Of a DNA stretch of 11,790 nt, positions 5,646 to 11,790 are shown piece by piece. Within the stretch, counting starts at the first letter, position 1, and each line of letters starts with the position of its first letter. Source of the DNA: Prevotellaceae bacterium (GTDB taxonomy: Bacteria; Bacteroidota; Bacteroidia; Bacteroidales; Paludibacteraceae). The translations under genes were made by a program, and so were the position numbers. Location of the stretch: NCBI GenBank assembly GCA_031270565.1, contig JAISXJ010000157.1, positions 1 to 11,790 on the forward strand, written 5' to 3'. Under the pieces are notes generated by a model. The model worked only from the letters and a program-made list of their open reading frames with translations, searched no databases and was not told the DNA's origin.

Positions 5646-6467
5646 TTAGAAAAAATCATCATCCGACTTTGTCTGGCTGCGAGCCTTATTTCGCTCTTTG
5701 CTAAGGTATAAATCAACACGCTTGCCAATAACAATGGATCTGCCGGCGGTCGGATCCTGTCGATAAACGATATACAGAGCTTTTTCGGCATCCGATACCG
5801 GAGCAATGTCATAATCAATGGCTCCAACTACAAGTTGATTATTTCGGATGTACTTTTCAGCATCGAAAATATCAAGACCAACGACGTGTGGCACAACCGT
5901 AAATTTTTCATTATCAACATTTTTACCAACAACCAGCACAATCATAGAACCGTCTTTCAGACGCGCCCCCGCATTGAGCGGCTGTCCGGAAATATCGGTA
6001 ATGTCAAGCACTAAATCGAGAAATTCAGATGGTTCCGTACGTACCAGAAACGCAAAACCTAACGCCTTAAGCGTATGTTGTACCTGACGAACAGACAGAT
6101 TGCGCAGATTGGGCAGTACCACGATCTTGTCACCAAAAGCGTTGATGGTCAAATAGATTGTTCTGCCACTCTTTACCTTTGAATCGGGTTTGGGAGTTTG
6201 CTCCACTATTTCACCGCGTTTTCTGTCACGCAGAAAAACCGAATCTATCACCTCATAAGAGATTCCCTGCGCCAGAAGAATGGGGCGTGCCGCCGCCTCA
6301 CTCAACCCAACAACATTCGGCACGGAAATTTGTTCCCCATGTCGCGTATTTCGCTTCAGCACGGTGAGGATAAATATTCCGATCATGAGAAGTACCACCA
6401 CCACTATCGCTAAATTCACCCATAAAAATCTACTCGTAATAAACGAGAATACTGTCTTTATCTTCAT
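5646..6467 (-). CDS. membrane-anchored protein with three PASTA domains
   Basis: 273 residues. A short cytoplasmic N-terminus (1-14) precedes one transmembrane helix, about 15-37 (WVNLAIVVVVLLMIGIFIL), then a periplasmic region of three PASTA repeats: about 47-109 (VPNVVGLSEAAA...), 116-181 (VLPNLRNLSVRQVQ...) and 190-256 (VVPHVVGLDIFDAE...), and a charged tail ending DDDFF. PASTA domains bind peptidoglycan fragments in some Ser/Thr kinases and class B PBPs. Here there is no kinase or transpeptidase domain, so it probably acts as a wall-binding adaptor or sensor. I placed the start at 6467 rather than the first in-frame start at 6548, because the membrane helix then has a normal position and a promoter box (6495-6502) lies just upstream, inside the longer reading. 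It follows rpmH and the class A PBP gene. Confidence 0.88.
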   Translation of the reverse strand: MKIKTVFSFITSRFLWVNLAIVVVVLLMIGIFILTVLKRNTRHGEQISVPNVVGLSEAAARPILLAQGISYEVIDSVFLRDRKRGEIVEQTPKPDSKVKSGRTIYLTINAFGDKIVVLPNLRNLSVRQVQHTLKALGFAFLVRTEPSEFLDLVLDITDISGQPLNAGARLKDGSMIVLVVGKNVDNEKFTVVPHVVGLDIFDAEKYIRNNQLVVGAIDYDIAPVSDAEKALYIVYRQDPTAGRSIVIGKRVDLYLSKERNKARSQTKSDDDFF

Positions 6468-6494
6468 ATTTGTACAGGATATAGTTTTTGCCCC

Positions 6495-6502
6495 CAAAGG
6501 TA
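6495..6502 (-). promoter_or_regulatory. -7 promoter box for the PASTA gene
   Basis: The minus strand reads TACCTTTG, a match to TAnnTTTG. Transcription would begin about 20 nt before the ATG at 6467, which supports that start. A TTTG occurs upstream but at a shorter spacing than usual, so the -33 box is uncertain. Confidence 0.55.
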
Positions 6503-6632
6503 TGGCTTTTTCAGCAAAGTTGCTCTGTGTATAAACAACAAAAAGCAAAGACGCAAATCTTCACTTTTGTCAACAATCTCCGACCATCTATCCAATTTGT
6601 TTGTATTATAACCTGTTACAGAATTATTTATA

Positions 6633-6662
6633 CAAAAAATGCTGCAACGATTTTCGTTGCAA
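6633..6662 (-). terminator. intrinsic terminator downstream of rpmH
   Basis: On the minus strand a perfect 8-bp stem TGCAACGA/TCGTTGCA (plus-strand arms 6643-6650 and 6654-6661, 3-nt loop) is followed by CATTTTTT. It lies about 80 nt past the rpmH stop and before the PASTA promoter box, separating the two transcripts. Confidence 0.8.
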
Positions 6663-6741
6663 CCTGAGAAAAACAAACGCCTCCGCCGCTAAAAACCGCA
6701 CATTTGGCAGATTTTTGTTGCGACGGATTGACGACAGCAGA

Positions 6742-6900
6742 TTATGCTTTCGGCGTGTATTCGTCCGAGACGGACAGTTTTTTACGTCCTTTGGCGCGAC
6801 GGGCTGCTAACACGCGGCGACCATTTGCCGTAGCCATTCTTTCACGAAAACCGTGTTTGTTTCTACGTTTTCTGTTTGAGGGTTGAAATGTTCGTTTCAT
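6742..6900 (-). CDS. rpmH: 50S ribosomal protein L34
   Basis: This 52-residue, very basic protein begins MKRTFQPSNRKRRNKHGFRE and continues with MATANGRRVLAARRAKGRKK, the unmistakable L34 signature, followed by a short acidic extension SVSDEYTPKA typical of Bacteroidota. L34 is a small 23S rRNA-binding protein of the large subunit. The gene has its own promoter box (6950-6957) and terminator (6633-6662), so it is probably transcribed alone. It is not next to rnpA or dnaA as in many other bacteria. Here the class A PBP gene is upstream and the PASTA gene downstream. Confidence 0.97.
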   Translation of the reverse strand: MKRTFQPSNRKRRNKHGFRERMATANGRRVLAARRAKGRKKLSVSDEYTPKA

Positions 6901-6949
6901 TGCCGTTCAACTATTCTTGTGATTATGATTATATTTTTATTTAGGGCTG

Positions 6950-6957
6950 CAAAGGTA
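6950..6957 (-). promoter_or_regulatory. -7 promoter box for rpmH
   Basis: The minus strand reads TACCTTTG followed by CA, an excellent match to the Bacteroidota -7 box. The predicted start is about 43 nt before the rpmH ATG. The upstream DNA is A+T-rich with an A run, but I see no clear -33 TTG. The 173-bp gap to the PBP gene end (7074) holds no obvious terminator. Confidence 0.65.
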
Positions 6958-7073
6958 CAACTTTTTTTTATACTCGCGATAGTTTTGCGAAATTTAACAA
7001 ACCAACGCAGATTCAAGTAACCAATGCAACCTTTTTATAGAAGCCTCCGCCAAGCTCCATTCAAAGGAAATGA

Positions 7074-9380
7074 TTAATCCCGACACCCTGCCGAGGCATC
7101 AAACCATGATGGAAAGTCAAACTGTTCGGAACTGCTGTATCCCAAATCAGGATTTTCCAAGACCTTTTTCATATACATTGCCCAGATTGGTAACGCCATT
7201 GAAGCGCCCTGTCCTTCAGCCATATTGTTGAAATGCACGGTACGGTCTTCCCATCCAACCCATACGCCCGATACCAGCGAAGGCGTATAACCGATAAACC
7301 ATCCATCGGCATTGTTTTGCGTCGTGCCGGTTTTGCCGCACGCAGGCGCTTTGACACCGTAGAGGTATCGCACCCGAGAGCCTGTGCCGCCATCCATCAC
7401 AGCTGACATCATATCAAGCATCTTGTAGGAGGTTTGCTCGTCGATAACCTCTTCAGTGGTAGGAACAAACGAGGCAATAAGATTGCCTTTGCCGTCCTCA
7501 ATATGCGTAACAAAAACAGGATTTACCCGAATACCCTTGTTCGGAAACGTGGTATAGGCATCCACCATTTCGGCAACACTCACCTCATTAGGGCCCAGAC
7601 AGAGCGATACGACCGCCGGAATATCTCCCTGAATACCGAATGAGCGCATCAGCTTCACCAATTGCTGAGGCGTGAAACAACTCATCAGATAGGCGGTGAT
7701 GTAATTGTTTGACTGTTGCAGTCCCCAGCGAATCGTTACCATCTCATTCAAACGGGCATTGGAACTGTTGCGTGGCGTGAAGTCGCGACCGAGGGCATCT
7801 TGCAGGGTGTATGACTGGTTTTTGACCATATCGCACGGCCAAAATCCCTCATTCATAGCCAGCGTGTAGAGAAACGGCTTGACGGTTGACCCCACCTGAC
7901 GGCGTCCCATAGTTACCATATCGTACTGAAAATAGGTAAAATCGGGACCGCCCGCGTACGCTTTTACGTGTCCGCTTGCCGCCTCCATAGACATAAAGCC
8001 TGTACGCGCAAAAAACTTGTAATAACGAATGGAGTCCATTGGGGTCATCACAGTGTCAATCGGAGCGCCGTAGGTAAACACAGTCATCTCTTCGGGCGTA
8101 TTAAAGGCTTTAATAATGTTATCTTCCGAAATACTGTTTTTCTTCATAATACGATAACGGTCAGACTGTTTCATAGCATTCGTCATCAACTCGGCGATGT
8201 CGCTCTCTTTCATACCGGTTTCAAAAGGCGCAATTTTTCTGTTCCGCTGCTCTTTAAAGAAGCGCCCCTGCAGGTCTTTGAGGTGCGTTTGAATGGCTTC
8301 CTCCGCATAACGCTGCATACGCGAATCAATGGTGGTATAGATTTTCAGACCGTCGCTGTAGAGGCTGTATTTTGTGCCGTCTGACTTGAAATTTTTTTCC
8401 AGAAATCCATAGAGCGGATCGGTTTCCCACGCCAGAGAATCCATATAGTATTTACCGTACGGAACGGTTTGCCAACTGTTGTAATTGGAGCGTTTAGGCT
8501 TTGCGGCTTGCAGACGTGAACGAAGGTATTCCCTGAAATAGGGAGCAAGTCCCAGCTTATGGTCAACCCGTTGAAAATCGAGTGTTATCGGCAGTTGTTT
8601 GATGGAATCATATTCTGCTCTTGTCAAGAAGTCGGCTTTGCGCATCTGGTTTAAAACAGTGTTACGCCGATTGAGAGTGCGGTTGCGGGTCTCTTCGCGA
8701 CGGCTTGCGGGATTATACCGCGATGGATTTTGACACATACCAACCAGCATTGCCGACTGTTCAATGTTGAGATGCTTGGGGGTCGTATTGAAATAGACCC
8801 GTGCAGCAGTCTTAATGCCAACGGCATTATTCAGGAAATCAAACTTGTTAAGGTACATCGTCAATATCTCCTCTTTGGTGTAGAGCCGTTCAAGCTCTAC
8901 GGCAATGACCCATTCAGTCATTTTTTGCCGGATACGTCCGATAAGGCTGCTTGTTGGAGGCGACCACAGCAGTTTTGCCAGCTGCTGCGTAAGCGTACTG
9001 CCGCCGCCCTTGCCGCCCAGTCTGAAGATAGCCCTCAACGTCGCTTTCCCGTCAATACCGGGGTGATTATAAAAACGAATATCTTCGGTAGCAATCAGCG
9101 CTTCAATAAGATGAGGCGACAGTTCGTCATAAGTTGTGTTCACACGATTCTCTTTGGCTATAAAGAATGTACCTATCACTTCCATATCTGAAGAATAAAT
9201 CTCTGTGGCGAACTGATTCTTGGGATTTTCAAGTTCGTGGAGCGGCGGAACATAACCTATCCATCCTTTTATTATGGCAAAAAAGAAAAGGGTGATTAGC
9301 AGTAACGTACCGATAACAAGCAACCAAAGCCATTTGACAAAAGCAATCTTTTGCGCTCTGGAAAGTTTGGATTTGTGCAT
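7074..9380 (-). CDS. mrcA: class A penicillin-binding protein (PBP1A-type, glycosyltransferase/transpeptidase)
   Basis: This bifunctional peptidoglycan synthase polymerises lipid II and cross-links stem peptides in the periplasm. It has 768 residues, normal for the family. A short basic N-terminus is followed by one membrane anchor (about 17-37). The GT51 domain shows ATEDIRFYNHPGID (97-110, catalytic Glu99), GGGSTLTQQLAK (125-136) and ELERLYTKEEILTMYLN (162-178). The transpeptidase domain shows STVK (498-501, acylated Ser498), SNN (557-559) and KTGT (683-686), followed by GWFIGYTPSLVSGVWVG. All catalytic motifs are intact. The gene starts 33 bp after the PCMD gene stop and may be co-transcribed with it. 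The mrcA symbol is by analogy with PBP1A. Bacteroidota carry several class A PBPs and the exact paralogue is not certain. Confidence 0.95.
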   Translation of the reverse strand: MHKSKLSRAQKIAFVKWLWLLVIGTLLLITLFFFAIIKGWIGYVPPLHELENPKNQFATEIYSSDMEVIGTFFIAKENRVNTTYDELSPHLIEALIATEDIRFYNHPGIDGKATLRAIFRLGGKGGGSTLTQQLAKLLWSPPTSSLIGRIRQKMTEWVIAVELERLYTKEEILTMYLNKFDFLNNAVGIKTAARVYFNTTPKHLNIEQSAMLVGMCQNPSRYNPASRREETRNRTLNRRNTVLNQMRKADFLTRAEYDSIKQLPITLDFQRVDHKLGLAPYFREYLRSRLQAAKPKRSNYNSWQTVPYGKYYMDSLAWETDPLYGFLEKNFKSDGTKYSLYSDGLKIYTTIDSRMQRYAEEAIQTHLKDLQGRFFKEQRNRKIAPFETGMKESDIAELMTNAMKQSDRYRIMKKNSISEDNIIKAFNTPEEMTVFTYGAPIDTVMTPMDSIRYYKFFARTGFMSMEAASGHVKAYAGGPDFTYFQYDMVTMGRRQVGSTVKPFLYTLAMNEGFWPCDMVKNQSYTLQDALGRDFTPRNSSNARLNEMVTIRWGLQQSNNYITAYLMSCFTPQQLVKLMRSFGIQGDIPAVVSLCLGPNEVSVAEMVDAYTTFPNKGIRVNPVFVTHIEDGKGNLIASFVPTTEEVIDEQTSYKMLDMMSAVMDGGTGSRVRYLYGVKAPACGKTGTTQNNADGWFIGYTPSLVSGVWVGWEDRTVHFNNMAEGQGASMALPIWAMYMKKVLENPDLGYSSSEQFDFPSWFDASAGCRD

Positions 9381-9413
9381 CTTGAATAACGTATTATAAG
9401 TTACGACTGGAGG

Positions 9414-11534
9414 TTAATAGGCAAATTTGCCCGCAAGAATTTTCCTTTTGCCGTTATAAATAAAGAGATAGACATAAATATCTTTTCTTTTGTCGAAAAC
9501 AAACCGTATGCCCGTTGATGAGGGATCGCACAGACTTTCATTCGGATTGGTGCGAGGCACAGACCATATCTGCATTTTCTGTTCGCCCGTAATAGAAAAA
9601 ATGCCGATGCTCACATTATTGCGCGAGGTGGAAGCCTTCCAGACGTTGTCGCCAACAAGTTCAAAACAGACGTCGTCGGGCGTGGGTATATCGCCGGGAT
9701 TTTCTTCCCACACCCTGAAAAAGAGTTGATACACCTGTTCCGTGCCGTCTTCGGCAGTTACATAGATGTACGAAATGTCATTCACAAAACCCTGTATAAT
9801 ATCCACCGTCTGAGAGTCTTCTCCCTTGACATACCCCAGCGACGGCACGGATGAAGCGCCGAAGGGAAGCAGACAGGTGTACTCGAATATTTGGGGATCG
9901 AAATCCGCCAACGGCACATTATTGACAACAATGCTTGACAGATAGGCATTGTTCGAGAGCAAAATCTCAAACTCCACCACATAAGCAGACATCGTTTGTC
10001 CATCTGCAGCCGTTACATAAATGACCACTGTCTGCTCGTCGGCTTGGATAATATCTACAGTCTGTTCAGCGGCGGCATCGACGCGGAATTGAGCGGCAAC
10101 GGGCAAACTGCTTACCTGCGTGCCGATAGGATAGGTTATCTTATAAACTCTCCTGTCGGGTTCAAAATCAGACAGGGAGATGTTGTCGATTAAAATATCC
10201 GTCAGGCGTGTGCTGGTCGTGGCGCTGTCGGTGGAAACTTCAATGAAGTAGTTGATGGTATAACTTTTTCTTACCAATGTGTCCTCCGCAATAACGGTTA
10301 CAACGGCGCTGCCGGGCATACCGGTACACGGTGTGGTGATACTCCATTTCTGTGTCGATTCGGAAGGAATCACACGGATCTCGGGGCATTGAGTTGTTTC
10401 CGCAGGGAAATTGACATTATATGAGGTAACGTAGCCGTTGAAATCGTCTAACGGTTCGTCGTCTAATGTGATGAAAGCGGGATGCGCATTGGTTGACAGC
10501 TGATTGACAAAACGGATGGTATAAGTGGTTGTGCTGCGACCGTCCTCAGCAGTTACGGTAATGGTTGTGGGAGTACCTGACAGGTCGCCATATACAATGG
10601 CAACCTCGGAATCCGAAAGCTGACGACCGCTACGAAAGCAGGTAATCGGCGGAATAGTCCGTTCTTTTTTGCCAAGAATGTGCGTATAGTTGTACACGTC
10701 TCCGTTGAAATCGGCAATCGAACGGTTATTAATACGCATGTCGCTCACTTTCGAGCTGTATATAAATTGAACATCATCGGCATAAAGAACAGAACCTACC
10801 CTCATCGATTCGTTGGAACCCGGATAATTGGCAGCAGAGATGATCACATTCATCTTTTCGGGAATAACGTTATTATAATAGGTAATGGGCGCTTTGACCA
10901 ACGTCCACTGGTCGAACTGTTCCGACGACTTCCATTCGCCCTCTCCTATCAGCGTAGCGGGACGGGAGGTGGTGCAGCTGTTTTTCCCGCGCACATCCGA
11001 TTCGTCATCAATATGCGTTACCTCCGAACAGGTACCGGACTGATTTTGATAGGCAGTACCAATACTTTCCCCTGCCCAGAGATAGACTAAGGCATGAGCT
11101 GTCTCCTGTAAGATATAGGAGCGTTTCACCCAGAGCGCCAGGGTGTCGGGGCGAAATTGAAACCGCATACCGCCTTCCGTTCCGCCGGTAATGGAAGCTA
11201 TCTCAAAGACGCTCGGCGCATAAAACCATGGCGTACCAAGCGCGATATAGGCAGGCGACGGCGCTCCGAGTTTGCCTATTCCTACAAACTCGTTATGAAT
11301 CCTCACACAGTTGCCTGAGCGCCCGTTTGCATCGGAACTGACAAGTGTTGCTGAAACACCCCACTGTGTAATGTTCGAGCCTTTCCAGCCGATCGGCTGT
11401 TCCCCGACACCGTTGTAGCCGGTTTCAAAAGTTTCAAATCCGCTGTTTGGGAGTTGTTGCGCACACAGAGTGAGGGAGTATATGTCTAAAAAAAGAAAAC
11501 AAATTAGGATGATTCTGTAAAAATTGCGTGTCAT
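9414..11534 (-). CDS. secreted PCMD-domain protein with four Ig-like repeats and a probable T9SS-type C-terminus
   Basis: 706 residues. The signal peptide (1-25) has a likely cut LCA-QQ. The Cys at 24 is not in a good lipobox. Residues about 27-260 form a PCMD (putative carbohydrate metabolism) jelly-roll-like domain, starting LPNSGFETF and ending VLYADDVQFIY. Four cadherin/Ig-like repeats follow, starting near 265, 354, 446 and 534, each opening with a motif like INNRSIADF or VNNVPLADF and most closing with VTAEDG plus a Tyr-containing strand. The tail, 620-706, contains VSIGIFSITGEQ and ends GKRKILAGKFAY, resembling a type IX secretion sorting domain, so surface display is likely but inferred. 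Such proteins are thought to handle glycans, but no catalytic residues can be named. The class A PBP gene follows after 33 bp. Confidence 0.85.
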   Translation of the reverse strand: MTRNFYRIILICFLFLDIYSLTLCAQQLPNSGFETFETGYNGVGEQPIGWKGSNITQWGVSATLVSSDANGRSGNCVRIHNEFVGIGKLGAPSPAYIALGTPWFYAPSVFEIASITGGTEGGMRFQFRPDTLALWVKRSYILQETAHALVYLWAGESIGTAYQNQSGTCSEVTHIDDESDVRGKNSCTTSRPATLIGEGEWKSSEQFDQWTLVKAPITYYNNVIPEKMNVIISAANYPGSNESMRVGSVLYADDVQFIYSSKVSDMRINNRSIADFNGDVYNYTHILGKKERTIPPITCFRSGRQLSDSEVAIVYGDLSGTPTTITVTAEDGRSTTTYTIRFVNQLSTNAHPAFITLDDEPLDDFNGYVTSYNVNFPAETTQCPEIRVIPSESTQKWSITTPCTGMPGSAVVTVIAEDTLVRKSYTINYFIEVSTDSATTSTRLTDILIDNISLSDFEPDRRVYKITYPIGTQVSSLPVAAQFRVDAAAEQTVDIIQADEQTVVIYVTAADGQTMSAYVVEFEILLSNNAYLSSIVVNNVPLADFDPQIFEYTCLLPFGASSVPSLGYVKGEDSQTVDIIQGFVNDISYIYVTAEDGTEQVYQLFFRVWEENPGDIPTPDDVCFELVGDNVWKASTSRNNVSIGIFSITGEQKMQIWSVPRTNPNESLCDPSSTGIRFVFDKRKDIYVYLFIYNGKRKILAGKFAY

Positions 11535-11707
11535 AAGAAATTGATGTTTTTAAGAGCGCAATATTACAACTAATTAATGACATACACAAACGGCGAGTTG
11601 GTAAGATATGTCACTGATTACAAAAGAGTTTACCGCTGTGTATTTGCCGCTAATTCAAGTGTTCAATAAATATTAGTCGTTTTGCGCGACTCGGCATAGT
11701 TGGCAGT

Positions 11708-11735
11708 GAATAGTTAATAACGAATAGTGAATAAT
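11708..11735. repeat. degenerate 7-bp tandem repeat, right end
   Basis: Four heptamers in register are visible: GAATAGT, TAATAAC, GAATAGT and GAATAAT. They match, in opposite orientation, the heptamers at 122-142. They lie in the 256-bp stretch upstream of the PCMD gene, which otherwise shows no gene. Confidence 0.55.
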
Positions 11736-11740
11736 ATTTT

Positions 11741-11766
11741 TTTAGAGTTTAGAGTTTAGAGTTTAG
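11741..11766. repeat. TTTAGAG heptamer tandem repeat
   Basis: TTTAGAG is repeated three times exactly (11741-11761) and followed by a partial TTTAG. It begins 5 nt after the GAATAnn array and has the same 7-bp period. Confidence 0.8.
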
Positions 11767-11775
11767 TTGTTTCTC

Positions 11776-11790
11776 AATTCGTAATTCGTA
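11776..11790. repeat. AATTCGT heptamer repeat running off the window
   Basis: AATTCGT occurs twice in tandem (11776-11782 and 11783-11789) and the next A begins a possible third copy at the window edge. This is a third distinct 7-bp unit within 85 bp. The copy number beyond the window cannot be seen. Confidence 0.6.

Noticed and set aside
6468..6548. 27-residue N-terminal extension of the PASTA protein
   Set aside because: A -7 promoter box lies inside it, and the extension would place non-family residues before the membrane anchor.
7030..7073. Possible terminator for the PBP gene
   Set aside because: On the minus strand only a 4-bp stem (GAGC/GCTC-like) can be drawn, and no T run follows it.
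7968..8384. 138-codon plus-strand open frame
   Set aside because: It is antisense to the class A PBP gene, whose catalytic motifs are intact, and shows no domain of its own.
10680..11090. 136-codon plus-strand open frame
   Set aside because: It is antisense to the PCMD domain-coding region, with composition expected of a shadow frame.
11708..11790. CRISPR-like repeats
   Set aside because: The units are only 7 bp, directly tandem and without spacers, and there are no cas genes.

Overview
The window looks like chromosomal DNA from a member of the Bacteroidota, most likely order Bacteroidales. The evidence is a lipid A kinase of the Bacteroidota type, a FISUMP-domain surface protein with the signal-peptide and 'QVTIGG...GAVLDLNS' start common in that phylum, a PCMD-domain protein with Ig-like repeats, copies of the Bacteroidota -7 promoter box (TAnnTTTG) in plausible places, and no Shine-Dalgarno sequences. 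Genus and species cannot be read from it. There is no tRNA, rRNA, CRISPR array, transposase, phage or restriction gene.

Layout. Positions 1-97 may hold the 3' end of an unknown gene. Positions 98-710 are a long stretch without a convincing gene, filled with 7-bp-period repeats, a promoter-like box, a C9 tract, several strong hairpins and low-complexity 'CTTTGTG/CACAAAG' repeats. On the plus strand follow a secreted FISUMP protein (711-2138) with a strong intrinsic terminator, and lpxK (2451-3503). lpxK starts with GTG, and that start overlaps the stop of a possible 35-codon leader ORF. Everything to the right is on the minus strand. In order of transcription (right to left) it is: a large secreted PCMD/Ig-like protein (11534-9414), a class A penicillin-binding protein 33 bp later (9380-7074), rpmH for ribosomal protein L34 with its own promoter box and terminator (6900-6742), a membrane-anchored triple-PASTA protein with its own promoter box (6467-5646), a 120-bp nested palindrome (5493-5612), then a DUF2156 protein (5384-4479) coupled by an ATGA overlap to an Eis-like GNAT acetyltransferase (4482-3493). 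The GNAT gene overlaps the 3' end of the convergent lpxK by 11 bp.

How the genes fit together. Most of the window concerns the cell envelope: lipid A 4'-phosphorylation (LpxK), peptidoglycan synthesis (class A PBP), probable peptidoglycan sensing or binding (PASTA protein), and two exported surface proteins. rpmH is a housekeeping gene between the wall genes. The DUF2156/GNAT pair has no established function. DUF2156 is related to the catalytic half of lysyl-phosphatidylglycerol synthases, so a role in modifying a lipid or small molecule is possible but unproven.

No known defence or mobile system is present. The least explained items are the nested palindrome at 5493-5612, the hairpin cluster before the FISUMP gene, the possible leader ORF before lpxK, the DUF2156/GNAT pair, and the chance that the FISUMP C-terminus is a diversity-generating retroelement target.
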